DNA from: CAG-557 sp045540315 | Lineage (GTDB): Bacteria; Bacillota; Clostridia; Oscillospirales; Acutalibacteraceae | Assembly: GCA_045540315.1 (NCBI GenBank) | Contig: JAZQHA010000170.1 | Location: forward strand, 1-60,079 | Reading direction: 5' to 3' | DNA length: 60,079 bases | In this document: positions 1 to 7,237 of the stretch, piece after piece | How the letters are laid out: each line of letters starts with the position of its first letter | Position numbering within the stretch: position 1 is the stretch's first letter | Program-made: the position numbers and the translations under genes | The notes under the pieces: model-generated | What the model was told of the DNA's origin: nothing | The model's database searches: none | The model's input: only the letters and a program-made list of their open reading frames with translations

Positions 1-141
1 ACTTGGTACTGTGCGAATTGGTTGCAACAACTATTGGAACCTGCACCCTTGAGAATAAAATTCCCGGTATTGCCCTCGTGATATACATTTCCACGATTGC
101 AGGGAATAGATGTATCAAACAGGATAGGTGCATTTAATGAC
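1..141. repeat. Terminal direct repeat, left copy (assembly overlap of a circular genome)
   Basis: These 141 bases are identical to 59939-60079. The repeat lies inside one open reading frame that reads in phase from the left end into the right end, so the contig is best read as a circle opened inside a gene. The length of 141 matches a common assembler k-mer overlap, so this is probably not a biological terminal repeat (inference). Confidence 0.95.
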
Positions 142-179
142 ACGTCCTGAATTGGATTATACAAAAATTCACAAGCCAT
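1..179 (-). CDS. Cysteine-rich jelly-roll-like virion protein, N-terminal part (continues at the right end)
   Basis: This is the first 59 or so codons of a 154-residue protein whose remainder lies at 59653-59938. The ATG at 179-177 follows an AAGGAGG site. The N-terminus reads MACEFLYNP, and a Cys pair (SCCNQ) comes shortly before the join. The whole protein has the length and strand-rich, Gly/Ala-rich texture of TNF/C1q/BclA-C-type jelly rolls; that fold is an inference from sequence character. It belongs to the cassette that starts at 2146 and ends at the 58.87-kb terminator. Confidence 0.8.
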   Translation of the reverse strand, partial: MACEFLYNPIQDVSLNAPILFDTSIPCNRGNVYHEGNTGNFILKGAGSNSCCNQFAQYQ

Positions 180-191
180 GGTGCCGCCTCC

Positions 192-1094
192 TTAGAAGTT
201 TCCGCCACATCCACAGCCGTTATTCTGGCATGTGAAGATAGGTGTTCTTCCGTACACAGGAGTTGTAGGAACAGGACAAGTATTCAGTCTGTTGTACAGA
301 GCATCAACTTCATTAGAGAATCCCTGCTGAATGAATGCGTTCTGTGCAGTCTGAGATTCACGCAGAGTCGCCATATTGAGCTGATTCTGCAGACCAACGT
401 TTTCACGCTGTGCCTGAGCCAGCTGACCTTTAACACCATCAAGCTCAAGAGCACAGAGCTTATCGAGGATAGCCTGTGTACCGCGATTCTGAGAATCAAT
501 GATATCACGGGTATTCTGCATAGACTGTGTTCTGTCTGCACAGTTCTCTGTTGCTACGGTATACTTGAGGTCGGCAAGACCAAGCCGGTTCTCACAGCAA
601 CAATCCGCAAACTGAGACTGCAGACCGTTGAATCCCTGCATCATAGCAGTCTGTGCGCCGAAAGCCTGATTCATATTGGCCATCTGTCTGCCGTTTGCCG
701 CAATCTCTGCCTGAGAGAATCCGTTATTAACAGTTGCATTTACACCTGCAAATCCATTACACAGTGATGTCTGAACGCCACCAAATCCGTTGCAAAGCTG
801 TGTAGAAATATCTCCGATGCTGTCACGGATAGATGTTACGTTATTGTTCATCATCTGGTCACGGAATCCGTCATTCATCTGATTGGACTGGTTCATCCAA
901 GGGTAAAGTTCAGAGCCAACGTTTCCGCCGAACCCACCGAAACCATTGCCCCAGCCATTGCCACCAAGCAGGATGAATAAAAGCAGAATCCACCAACCAT
1001 TGCCATCACCGAAGCCGTTGCCGAATCCACCGTTTCCACCGCCATACATAGGTGCTACGGGCATTACCATGCTGTTCTCGTCTGTAAGTGCCAT
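192..1094 (-). CDS. Gly/Asn/Cys-rich helical phage protein with one hydrophobic segment
   Basis: A 300-residue protein. I chose the ATG at 1094 because GGAAG lies just before it; a longer frame starts at 1115. Residues about 15-60 are Gly/Asn/Phe-rich and hold a hydrophobic stretch (WWILLLFILL) that could insert in a membrane. Residues 75-260 are helical and Gln/Asn-rich, with repeated NGFxGV units, and include a DCCCEN cluster. The C-terminus ends in CQNNGCGCGGNF. Such proteins are common in gut Clostridia phages but have no assigned role that I know. Its place between a jelly-roll protein and a Gln/Tyr-rich protein suggests a virion or host-surface role (inference). Confidence 0.7.
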   Translation of the reverse strand: MALTDENSMVMPVAPMYGGGNGGFGNGFGDGNGWWILLLFILLGGNGWGNGFGGFGGNVGSELYPWMNQSNQMNDGFRDQMMNNNVTSIRDSIGDISTQLCNGFGGVQTSLCNGFAGVNATVNNGFSQAEIAANGRQMANMNQAFGAQTAMMQGFNGLQSQFADCCCENRLGLADLKYTVATENCADRTQSMQNTRDIIDSQNRGTQAILDKLCALELDGVKGQLAQAQRENVGLQNQLNMATLRESQTAQNAFIQQGFSNEVDALYNRLNTCPVPTTPVYGRTPIFTCQNNGCGCGGNF

Positions 1095-1165
1095 TTTTTT
1101 CTTCCTTTCTACCACTGTCTTTTGTGGTCAGCGACTGCCTCTTTTCGACAGCCGGTTAATAGATT

Positions 1166-1375
1166 TTATCTTCCGCCGAGCATCTTCTGGAACTGCTGTG
1201 CTGTTTTCACAGCTTGGTCATACTGAGCCTGCGAAATTCTTCCAGAGCGAAGCAACTGTTCTACTTGTGTTTTTGCATCGCCCGAAAAGCCGTTTTTAAA
1301 CTGCATAAACCTCTGCAGAAAATTATTGCCTGCAGGAGACTGGCCCTGCATCTGCTGATATAAAGGATTACTCAT
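1166..1375 (-). CDS. Small Gln-rich helical protein
   Basis: A 69-residue, mostly helical, Gln-rich protein (QQMQGQ near the start, QQFQKMLGG at the end). GGAGG lies 10 bases before the ATG, inside the end of the preceding gene, so the two are translationally coupled. I do not recognise a named family. It travels in the same cassette as the Cys-rich proteins on both sides. Confidence 0.75.
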   Translation of the reverse strand: MSNPLYQQMQGQSPAGNNFLQRFMQFKNGFSGDAKTQVEQLLRSGRISQAQYDQAVKTAQQFQKMLGGR

Positions 1376-1760
1376 TTGCTGTAGCCCTCCTGTATTCGTC
1401 TAACTCGCCCCTCAGCGCATCTATTTGCCTCTGTAACGCATCGAGGTCATCTCTTGATATATTTGACCCATTGTTGCCCATCGAAGCCTGTAACGGGCTA
1501 TTTGGCGCGTCTGAGCGTATTGTATAATCAAGCACCTTTATGCTCGGCATTCCAGATGCATCGGCGCTCTTAAGATATATGACCTGTGCCTCGGAGTCCC
1601 ACAGCTGTACTGTAGTGTTAGGCGCTACCAGATATGATTTTGCCCCGGCCTCTCCCTGAACCCAGATGATTCCACTCTGCGATGCCTGAGCTGATTGCAT
1701 CGGCTGTTGGTAAATGTTCGGATTTTGATAATAAGGCTGATAGCCACCGTAATATGCCAT
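1368..1760 (-). CDS. Tyr/Gln-rich N-terminus plus small beta domain, cassette protein
   Basis: 130 residues. The first 35 are Tyr/Pro/Gln-rich (YYGGYQPYYQNP), followed by a compact strand-rich segment (IIWVQGEAGAKSYLVAP, then VIYLKSADASGMPSIKV) and a C-terminal coiled coil (residues 95-125). An AAAGGAG site precedes the ATG, which abuts the stop of the upstream peptidase gene. The WVQGEAGAK segment is a recurrent motif in gut Clostridia phages; its function is unknown to me. Confidence 0.75.
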   Translation of the reverse strand: MAYYGGYQPYYQNPNIYQQPMQSAQASQSGIIWVQGEAGAKSYLVAPNTTVQLWDSEAQVIYLKSADASGMPSIKVLDYTIRSDAPNSPLQASMGNNGSNISRDDLDALQRQIDALRGELDEYRRATANE

Positions 1761-2146
1761 TATTTCTCCTTTCTATACCAGACATATACTGGAACTTCCA
1801 TCGAGCTGTCCCAGCTGTCATATAAAAAACCGTCAACCACTGTTGCCACATGTCCACCCATTCCTAGTACATATGTACCTCTCGGATGGTCCCTGCAAAA
1901 ATCCTCTATCGTATAGCAATCCGGACACCCTGTTGGTATCGCAACCCTGTAAAACCCGTTCCGCCTTAAAACAGCTCCCCATACACTGTCTGATGACGGC
2001 ATATCGCCCATTGCATAACCAGCGTCAGCAATCATCATATAAGCATCTTCCCAGCTTATGCCCAGCGCTTTAGCCACAGCTCTTACAGCACAATCGCCAA
2101 CGGACCTGCCTGCCGGATTGGGATTATAATATATCCACTTTTTCAT
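1760..2146 (-). CDS. Papain-like (C39-type) cysteine peptidase, first gene of the Cys-rich cassette
   Basis: 128 residues. Cys19 in the context SVGDCAVRA is the likely nucleophile. GGHVATVVDG near residue 100 supplies His, and the following YDSWD an Asp, matching the order Cys-His-Asp/Asn of papain/C39-like folds. With no export signal and no cell-wall-binding domain, it more likely processes or cross-links a phage protein than lyses cells (inference). The ATG has no Shine-Dalgarno; directly before it come a terminator U-tract and a TATAAT, so the transcript may be leaderless. Confidence 0.7.
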   Translation of the reverse strand: MKKWIYYNPNPAGRSVGDCAVRAVAKALGISWEDAYMMIADAGYAMGDMPSSDSVWGAVLRRNGFYRVAIPTGCPDCYTIEDFCRDHPRGTYVLGMGGHVATVVDGFLYDSWDSSMEVPVYVWYRKEK

Positions 2147-2156
2147 GCTTTTTATT

Positions 2157-2195
2157 ATAAAAAAAGCACGTTTAATTACGATGAATTAAACGTGC
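2157..2195 (-). terminator. Rho-independent terminator with an embedded TATAAT
   Basis: A perfect 12-bp stem (2166-2177 with 2184-2195, loop of 6) is followed on the minus strand by seven T. It closes the 7.1-2.2 kb accessory operon. The T-tract runs into TATAAT (2154-2159), which sits 7 bases before the ATG of the peptidase gene. Confidence 0.85.
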
Positions 2196-2227
2196 AGTTT
2201 ATGTGTGATTTACGTGCGTCTTATTTT

Positions 2228-2692
2228 TTATTTTTTATTGTATGGTTTTGGAAATGACATCCACGCAATGACATCTCCCATATACCTTTGACCAAATGTT
2301 GGCGAATCTCTATTCATATCCATATCCCAACCCATAGTGAATTTTCCATTTACATAAATATGCTCAATCACTTGCCTCTCTGGGTTAAGTCCACCCAAGT
2401 GTGTGGCTAATACTTTTTCTCCATCTTCCGGTAACCTCTCCGTCACGGGTATCCACTTCGGTTCATAGTCTCTCCGTCCAGCCCAATAACCCACATCATA
2501 CCCTTCGTTATGTGCTTCATTTATCTTTTCTCGTTCTGGCTCTGCGGATGGCAATTCGTTCATCCATGTATCCACCCTGTTGTCTGCGATTTCCTCATAA
2601 TAAGGATACTTTGCGGTGCTGTTTAATTCTGTTTCATATAATCGCTTTTTCAGATGTTCAATCGCCGCCTTCCGGCTTATTAAATCATCCAT
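2228..2692 (-). CDS. ISRKAAI module fused to DUF551
   Basis: 154 residues with two parts. Residues 1-55 carry the module that begins DDLISRKAAI and ends LPSAEPERE. Residues 80-150 carry the DUF551 signature, WIPVTERLPEDGEKVLA to VIAWMSFPKPY. DUF551 is a small phage domain of unknown function. The module also occurs in several proteins at 44.6-46.6 kb. It is the last gene of its operon, just before the 2.17-kb terminator. Confidence 0.8.
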   Translation of the reverse strand: MDDLISRKAAIEHLKKRLYETELNSTAKYPYYEEIADNRVDTWMNELPSAEPEREKINEAHNEGYDVGYWAGRRDYEPKWIPVTERLPEDGEKVLATHLGGLNPERQVIEHIYVNGKFTMGWDMDMNRDSPTFGQRYMGDVIAWMSFPKPYNKK

Positions 2693-2694
2693 TA

Positions 2695-2895
2695 TTATTC
2701 CCCCTTGTACGTTTCATCGTCATTACTTCTTTTATCCCATCTAGGGCAAATCAAATGAATACGTCCATCGCCACCTTGTTCAGCCCATTTACACATTCTT
2801 AGTGGCGATATCTGATGTTTGCAGTTTTTATAACCTTTATATCCAATCTCTTTGATTTGTTTTTGTACTTCCTTATCTGTAATGTGCAAACTCAT
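2695..2895 (-). CDS. Small Cys-containing phage protein
   Basis: 66 residues with four Cys spread over the middle (NCKHQ, RMCKWAEQ, LICPRW), which may bind zinc. It lies tightly between two DUF551 genes. Family not recognised. Confidence 0.65.
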   Translation of the reverse strand: MSLHITDKEVQKQIKEIGYKGYKNCKHQISPLRMCKWAEQGGDGRIHLICPRWDKRSNDDETYKGE

Positions 2896-3342
2896 TTATT
2901 CCTCGCTTTCTGCCTTATACGGCTCTGGCAAGGGCATCCAAGCGATAACATCTTGAGATTCCCGTTCCAAATCCATCCAATCCGAATAAATGTAAGAGTC
3001 GATGGCCTTTGACCTTCTATTACCCCAATATCTGCTAATTCCATAGTTTTTGTAGTCATCAATTACTAAAACATATTTGGACGGTTCTACGTATCCATCT
3101 TCACCGACATGTTCTTTAGGCAACTTTTCGCTGACTGGAATCCACTGAGCCGTGTCATCACCTGTCGTCCGTTCCGCCTTTATGTGATTTGTAAAAATCC
3201 CTATAACAGCATCGATATCTACCAGCGTCATATCATCGCCCTCAAACAGCTTATATGTCTGCAGACTCTTCAGCTGTTCTACCAAGCTCTTTACATCATC
3301 GATACAAGCCTTTACTGTTACGGTTAAAAGATTCTTAGCCAT
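2896..3342 (-). CDS. DUF551 protein with N-terminal helical segment
   Basis: 148 residues from the ATG at 3342, chosen because AAAGGAG is 5 bases upstream; the open frame runs on to 3387. Residues 1-60 are helical and charged. The DUF551 core runs from QWIPVSEKLP to DVIAWMPLPEPY. It is a second DUF551 copy in the same operon but lacks the ISRKAAI module of its downstream neighbour. Confidence 0.8.
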   Translation of the reverse strand: MAKNLLTVTVKACIDDVKSLVEQLKSLQTYKLFEGDDMTLVDIDAVIGIFTNHIKAERTTGDDTAQWIPVSEKLPKEHVGEDGYVEPSKYVLVIDDYKNYGISRYWGNRRSKAIDSYIYSDWMDLERESQDVIAWMPLPEPYKAESEE

Positions 3343-3353
3343 CATTTCTCCTT

Positions 3354-3530
3354 TCATGTCTTCCACACCCCCTGCTGTGCAGGACACTCTCCATGCTCTT
3401 TAGGTAATGGAACTCCATTTTTAATAGCATACATCATTGCTTCCTTGCTTGATGCATCGGCAAAAGCAGTTTTATCAGATTTCATAATCAAGTTATATTC
3501 TGCTTCTGGTAATTCAATTAGAATCTTCAT
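3354..3530 (-). CDS. Small phage protein (58 aa)
   Basis: Reads MKILIELPEAEYNLI at the start and KNGVPLPKEHGECP near the end. The start lies inside the 3' end of the zinc-ribbon gene (17-base overlap) and the stop lies just before the next ribosome site, so it is packed like a real operon gene. The pattern is familiar from Clostridia phages; its role is unknown. Confidence 0.7.
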   Translation of the reverse strand: MKILIELPEAEYNLIMKSDKTAFADASSKEAMMYAIKNGVPLPKEHGECPAQQGVWKT

Positions 3531-3741
3531 TCATTTCTCTCTTTCTGTTTTTCTTTTCGCACTCTTTGCAAAAGAACAAGCTGTCGGTTAATTTTTTTCC
3601 ACAAAGCATACAGTTCCCCCGAACCACAACTTTTACTTCATATCCCGCTTTCATCTTGCCAGCTTTATGTTCCGGCACGTTATTGTCACACATCGCATCG
3701 CACATATCTTCCAGCGAATCTATGCTAAATGTTATCCCCAT
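3514..3741 (-). CDS. Zinc-ribbon protein
   Basis: 75 residues. A CMLCGKKL knuckle and FFCKECEKK form a four-Cys zinc ribbon at residues 44-65. The N-terminal half (SLEDMCDAMCDNNVPE) is helical and acidic. GGAGG precedes the ATG. It could bind nucleic acid or protein; no specific function can be read. Confidence 0.7.
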   Translation of the reverse strand: MGITFSIDSLEDMCDAMCDNNVPEHKAGKMKAGYEVKVVVRGNCMLCGKKLTDSLFFCKECEKKNRKREMNEDSN

Positions 3742-3910
3742 CCTGTGCCTCCTTGATGTCTTTTCTGATGAGCTCCTTAATATAGCCTTGCTTGTTTGGT
3801 ACAGAATTCAGCTTAGCTAAAATATCTGCGTCTGTCCGCAGGTTCAGCTTCATTTTGACCTGCCTCGTATGAGTCTGGTCATAATCCTTATAGGAATACA
3901 GTTTAGCCAT
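3725..3910 (-). CDS. Ribbon-helix-helix-like DNA-binding protein
   Basis: About 61 residues. A strand-like KMKLNLRTDADI is followed by two helices (LAKLNS, GYIKELIRKDI), the arrangement of Arc/MetJ-type ribbon-helix-helix proteins, which bind operators as dimers. GGAGG stands 7 bases before the ATG at 3910; an ATG at 3913 is also possible. A candidate regulator of this accessory operon (inference). Confidence 0.55.
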   Translation of the reverse strand: MAKLYSYKDYDQTHTRQVKMKLNLRTDADILAKLNSVPNKQGYIKELIRKDIKEAQDGDNI

Positions 3911-4278
3911 CATCTCACCTCCTTTCTTAAAAAGTTTTCAAGTTCATCCAGAACGGCATCTGACAGTCCAGCAAAGTCAGGTCCATCCAGCGTCATCTGC
4001 TCACCAATAAAGAGCACGTTACCCACAATCGGGCATCCATGTACACGTGCGCCGTACAGGATAGAAGCTTTTGTGTTTACTTCCAAATCGTGATACAGCC
4101 CGGATTCATCCACCAGCATGTGGATTTTGTTTTTGCCAAATCTAACCTGCAAAGGTCTTGCGCTGACCATTTCGACCAGCGTGCATGCCGGACCGATAAG
4201 ACTGGTCAGATATCCATCCTTGGTTGAAAAGTTATGCCTGCTCATGTTTCCATGAGTGTCAAGTTTTAAAATCTGCAT
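3910..4278 (-). CDS. DUF3846 protein
   Basis: 122 residues. The pattern matches the phage family DUF3846: GYLTSLIGPACTLVEMV, then IHMLVDESGLYHDLEVN, then CPIVGNVLFIG. The function of DUF3846 is unknown. The stop overlaps the start of the RHH gene. Confidence 0.75.
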   Translation of the reverse strand: MQILKLDTHGNMSRHNFSTKDGYLTSLIGPACTLVEMVSARPLQVRFGKNKIHMLVDESGLYHDLEVNTKASILYGARVHGCPIVGNVLFIGEQMTLDGPDFAGLSDAVLDELENFLRKEVR

Positions 4279-4279
4279 A

Positions 4280-4561
4280 TCATACCTCCTTAAATCCGAT
4301 ATACTTTTTAATATTGTCGATTATCTCGTTGTAGCTTTCACCTTTTTTGTGGAGAATCCTTGCTATCAAATAAGGTTTTTTCTGTATCATCAGCCTTATA
4401 AACTGCACTGGCGCACGCCCCGTGACTATATACCATCTCAAAGGGTCTATTTCGATACTGGCCTGCGTGGAGCCGTACTGTTTCATCAGATATCGTTCTA
4501 CATACCACATATAGGTATCAATTAATTCGCGACTTATGTTTATCTGATTTGCTTTCATCAT
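4280..4561 (-). CDS. Small helical protein of unknown function
   Basis: 93 residues from the ATG at 4561. GGGAG lies 5 bases upstream and the start overlaps the stop of the preceding gene (ATGA). Mostly helical, Tyr/Ile-rich and basic at the C-terminus (IARILHKKGESYNEII). Family not recognised. Confidence 0.65.
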   Translation of the reverse strand: MMKANQINISRELIDTYMWYVERYLMKQYGSTQASIEIDPLRWYIVTGRAPVQFIRLMIQKKPYLIARILHKKGESYNEIIDNIKKYIGFKEV

Positions 4562-4746
4562 CCAATCTCCCATGCATCAGCCGGAATACCTGTTTTTTCT
4601 TCGATGTATCGCTCCAGCTTATCCTGATACATCGGGTCCGGGTCTTCATAAATTCCCGCGTCTTCCATCTTGGCGCTGATTACCTCAGCGCCAGCCTGCG
4701 TACAAAGTGTAAATTCGCCATTATGCATTATCAGATAATATTCCAT
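4558..4746 (-). CDS. Small acidic protein of unknown function
   Basis: 62 residues with many Glu and Asp. Translationally coupled to the next gene by an ATGA overlap. No motif recognised. Confidence 0.65.
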   Translation of the reverse strand: MEYYLIMHNGEFTLCTQAGAEVISAKMEDAGIYEDPDPMYQDKLERYIEEKTGIPADAWEIG

Positions 4747-4747
4747 C

Positions 4748-4957
4748 TCATTCCTCTCCCTTCTTAATCTCCAGAAGTTCCTTTCCCCATTTTTCGCATT
4801 CAGCTTTTACGCCTTTACGGGAAAGCCCCTTTTCCCAGCAACAACCGTCTGCGCTGTACATTTTAAATGTCTCAACAGACTTTCCTGTGAGTGGATTATA
4901 AAAAAATCCCTCGCTTACAACCTTGACTCCGTATTTCTTTTCTAATGCCTTAAACAT
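4748..4957 (-). CDS. Small protein of unknown function
   Basis: 69 residues, Lys/Glu-rich, with a GCCWEKGLS segment. Its AGGAGG site directly abuts a GC-rich hairpin at 4970-4991, so translation may depend on that structure. Confidence 0.65.
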   Translation of the reverse strand: MFKALEKKYGVKVVSEGFFYNPLTGKSVETFKMYSADGCCWEKGLSRKGVKAECEKWGKELLEIKKGEE

Positions 4958-4969
4958 CTTATACCTCCT

Positions 4970-4991
4970 GCCGGGGATATACCGCCCCGGC
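4970..4991 (-). promoter_or_regulatory. GC-rich hairpin abutting a Shine-Dalgarno
   Basis: A perfect 7-bp stem (GCCGGGG/CCCCGGC) with an 8-base loop ends right at the AGGAGG of the gene starting at 4957. There is no T-tract, so it is not a terminator. It may shield or expose the ribosome site or act as a processing boundary (inference). Confidence 0.5.
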
Positions 4992-5004
4992 TCGGTGTCT
5001 GTTT

Positions 5005-5175
5005 CTATGCTACCAAACGTAAGAAATAAATGATTTCATCGCCGTCTTTAGTGATTACATATCTAGCGCCATCAAGCTCTACCTCATAGCTCGTTATAGA
5101 ACCGTAATTTTCCTTTTTAACTACCATTCCCTCATCCAGAACGTCCTGTGCGATTTCCTTTTCAATTGCTGTCAT
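5005..5175 (-). CDS. Small protein of unknown function
   Basis: 56 residues from the ATG at 5175, chosen for AAGGAGG 8 bases upstream; the frame is open to 5229. Acidic N-terminal helix, then two strands (YEVELDGARYVITKDGDEI). A promoter with an inverted repeat lies 45 bases upstream. Confidence 0.6.
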   Translation of the reverse strand: MTAIEKEIAQDVLDEGMVVKKENYGSITSYEVELDGARYVITKDGDEIIYFLRLVA

Positions 5176-5219
5176 ATTCTTAACCTCCTTGGTGCTAATT
5201 GCTTGTTCCTTATACCCAT

Positions 5220-5248
5220 ATAATAACACAAGGGTACACCGTATTCAA
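5220..5248 (-). promoter_or_regulatory. Promoter TTGAAT-17-TATTAT
   Basis: -35 TTGAAT (5243-5248), 17-bp spacer, -10 TATTAT (5220-5225) on the minus strand. The spacer holds one arm of the 5231-5273 inverted repeat. It would drive the accessory genes from 5175 downward. Confidence 0.55.
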
Positions 5249-5273
5249 GTATCGAATTTAACCAGTGTACCCT
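5231..5273. promoter_or_regulatory. Inverted repeat AGGGTACAC / GTGTACCCT (candidate operator)
   Basis: Two perfect 9-bp arms (5231-5239 and 5265-5273) are 25 bases apart. One arm lies between the -35 and -10 boxes of the adjacent promoter. The spacing suits a dimeric repressor contacting two turns, or a weak hairpin; operator use is an inference. Confidence 0.45.
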
Positions 5274-5296
5274 CGTTTATTGACTTTTTTTAATCT

Positions 5297-5818
5297 TTAC
5301 AGGTTCAATGCTTTCATGTAATTCAGGATAAGCCGTGCTGTTTTTGCCTGATTGAGTGACCCGTTAGATGCTTCCAAATCAGCGATAAACTCTTTCAGCT
5401 CTGCAGTCTCACGGTTCATCTCCTGCTTAGTCTCAAACAGTTCTTCATTTTGACCTGCACCATCAATACCCAGCATGCTGGCCATGCACTTCTTGACCTC
5501 TGCATATTCTGTATCATCCAGTTTCCGCACAAATACGTCATCATCACTCGCCCACACGTATCTCATACGATGCGTGTTTCCGTATCGTGTACCATGGACG
5601 TTGCTGACCAAAATGTTATTCCATCCACGGTCTTCTTCATACAAAAAGATAACCGTGACGACTTTTCCATCGTCTGCTACAACGATTCCTATTTTATCAT
5701 TTTCGAATTCCCATACTTCACCAGCTCGACTCATCTCTCTGCTCTCCTTTAAAACGTTTGATATAGCTATATATGCAGTAGGGTCAAAATAGCCCTCTGC
5801 GTTATATTTAATACTCAT
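5297..5818 (-). CDS. Conserved phage protein of unknown function
   Basis: 173 residues from the ATG at 5818 (MSIKYNAEGYFDPTAY); the frame is open to 5857, but the extra residues lie over a hairpin. Residues 1-100 look alpha/beta with VWEFENDKIGIVV and strand-turn-strand repeats. The C-terminus is a helical coil. No good Shine-Dalgarno is visible; the GCCGGTG hairpin at 5829-5850 and a T-rich tract directly precede the start. Confidence 0.6.
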   Translation of the reverse strand: MSIKYNAEGYFDPTAYIAISNVLKESREMSRAGEVWEFENDKIGIVVADDGKVVTVIFLYEEDRGWNNILVSNVHGTRYGNTHRMRYVWASDDDVFVRKLDDTEYAEVKKCMASMLGIDGAGQNEELFETKQEMNRETAELKEFIADLEASNGSLNQAKTARLILNYMKALNL

Positions 5819-5828
5819 AAAATAAACA

Positions 5829-5850
5829 GCCGGTGTATTGTCCCACCGGC
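5829..5850 (-). terminator. Weak intergenic hairpin with T-rich tail
   Basis: A 7-bp perfect stem (GCCGGTG/CACCGGC) with an 8-base loop, followed on the minus strand by TGTTTATTTT and then at once by ATG. It could be a weak terminator or attenuator. Confidence 0.4.
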
Positions 5851-5862
5851 AGGACATCGACT

Positions 5863-6099
5863 TTACTTAATCGTATCAATCGGCTTCACGCCGGGATAAA
5901 ACTCATCTTTGAATTTATTGAATTCCGCCTCGCTGTAAATAAAAGCGCAGTTAATAAAATTACTGCCGGGCCTGTTCGGATATTTTTCTTTGAACTTCCT
6001 GCATGCCTCATTCCTGTCATTTGCTTTTACGACTACATAGTCCTCTCTGCCATACGGGAATTTAGGGTCGGACCCGAATGTAAAATAAAAGTTTTTCAT
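5863..6099 (-). CDS. Small protein of unknown function
   Basis: 78 residues starting MKNFYFTFGSD, with AAGGAGG before the ATG. It has the texture of small phage alpha/beta proteins (YVVVKANDRNEACRKFKEKYP). No family recognised. Confidence 0.65.
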   Translation of the reverse strand: MKNFYFTFGSDPKFPYGREDYVVVKANDRNEACRKFKEKYPNRPGSNFINCAFIYSEAEFNKFKDEFYPGVKPIDTIK

Positions 6100-6114
6100 G
6101 CTTCCACCTCCTTT

Positions 6115-6480
6115 TTAAAGATAATCTGCATAATCAGTGCAATTGGTAGCAAGCTCACAAGTAGCTTCACCCATATATTCCACACGCCACTCTCCGGCGC
6201 TGAAATCAAATACTTCACGGCCTGTGGGCATTTTCCGCAGACCCTTGCATCTCTTAAAGCATTCCTCGTTCTCCCGAATATATGCTTTCTGGCTTTCTCC
6301 CCGGCAGACAGTCTCGCCGGTGACCATGTTATAAACCTCGTATTCTCCCTCGGTATATCTGCCGTTCAGAATAGCCTCCAGCTGGAGTGAATTCAGCTCC
6401 AGTCGTGCGCTTTCCAGTGACAAATGCAATGCCGGTGTTACATCAATAATGTTACTTCTTACGCCATAATCTCCACGCAT
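6115..6480 (-). CDS. Protein of unknown function
   Basis: 121 residues with a C-terminal Cys pair (CELATNC). The middle (YEVYNMVTGETVCRGES) is strand-rich. It sits in a tight run of small accessory genes. Family not recognised. Confidence 0.6.
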   Translation of the reverse strand: MRGDYGVRSNIIDVTPALHLSLESARLELNSLQLEAILNGRYTEGEYEVYNMVTGETVCRGESQKAYIRENEECFKRCKGLRKMPTGREVFDFSAGEWRVEYMGEATCELATNCTDYADYL

Positions 6481-6484
6481 CTTC

Positions 6485-6697
6485 TTACCTCCCTAAACAC
6501 TCTCTGAGGTCTTTAATCACTCCGGTTTCCCACATATTTGAATATCCACCTCTTACGATAACTTCTTCCTGCCCTCTAGGGTTGTTCTTGCAGTTGTCAG
6601 CGATTTCCCTGTATGGATAACGCCCTGTTTTTCCAAGGCTCTTGGCGCATGCCAAAGATAATGCATTCATTTTCTTAACAAAAGTCTTACGTTTCAT
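6485..6697 (-). CDS. Small basic protein of unknown function
   Basis: 70 residues from the ATG at 6697 behind AAGGAGG (frame open to 6754). Basic N-terminus MKRKTFVKKMN, then helical. Confidence 0.6.
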   Translation of the reverse strand: MKRKTFVKKMNALSLACAKSLGKTGRYPYREIADNCKNNPRGQEEVIVRGGYSNMWETGVIKDLRECLGR

Positions 6698-6708
6698 ATT
6701 TAACCTCC

Positions 6709-7140
6709 TTATAAATAAAATCTTCTGGGTGAATCTTCCAAGCTGTCTATCCATTTATCAAACGCCTGAGCGTCCCTCTTCTGAAGTTCGTCCATCAGCC
6801 ATCCTCTGAGTACCGGAACCGCCGGTTCCATTGGAACGCTTTCTGTTATTTCAAACTGTTCAACCAGTCCCTTTGTGCTAAGGCCAGCAATCGTTTTTCT
6901 GGCCTTAAGCTCTGCAGGTGTTGTCTTTGTCTTATCAGTGTTTCCTACCCATCCGGAAACCATCTGACAGGGATTCATTTCTGCTTTGTAGAATACCCAT
7001 GTCGGCACCCATGCTACATTGTTTTTTACAACACACTTGCTGAGTGGTGCAAAAACATTACCAAAAACTGTATAGAGCTTGATGCTCTTTTCTCTCATTT
7101 CATGATTCTTCTTGCTTAATTCGATAACTGCGTACTTCAT
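6709..7140 (-). CDS. Protein of unknown function, first gene of the accessory operon
   Basis: 143 residues. Residues 1-75 are strand-rich and aromatic (YTVFGNVFAPLSKCVV, VAWVPTWVFYKAEM). The rest is helical. It follows the strong promoter at 7238-7266 and so is probably expressed early or constitutively. Confidence 0.65.
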   Translation of the reverse strand: MKYAVIELSKKNHEMREKSIKLYTVFGNVFAPLSKCVVKNNVAWVPTWVFYKAEMNPCQMVSGWVGNTDKTKTTPAELKARKTIAGLSTKGLVEQFEITESVPMEPAVPVLRGWLMDELQKRDAQAFDKWIDSLEDSPRRFYL

Positions 7141-7237
7141 GCTTTTTACCTCCTGCGCTTAACCTCTTACGAAATCTATGGACCGTGCTCTTACGTCATG
7201 CTGTCTATGACCTCCGGGTTCTTTATTTGTTGTACCC

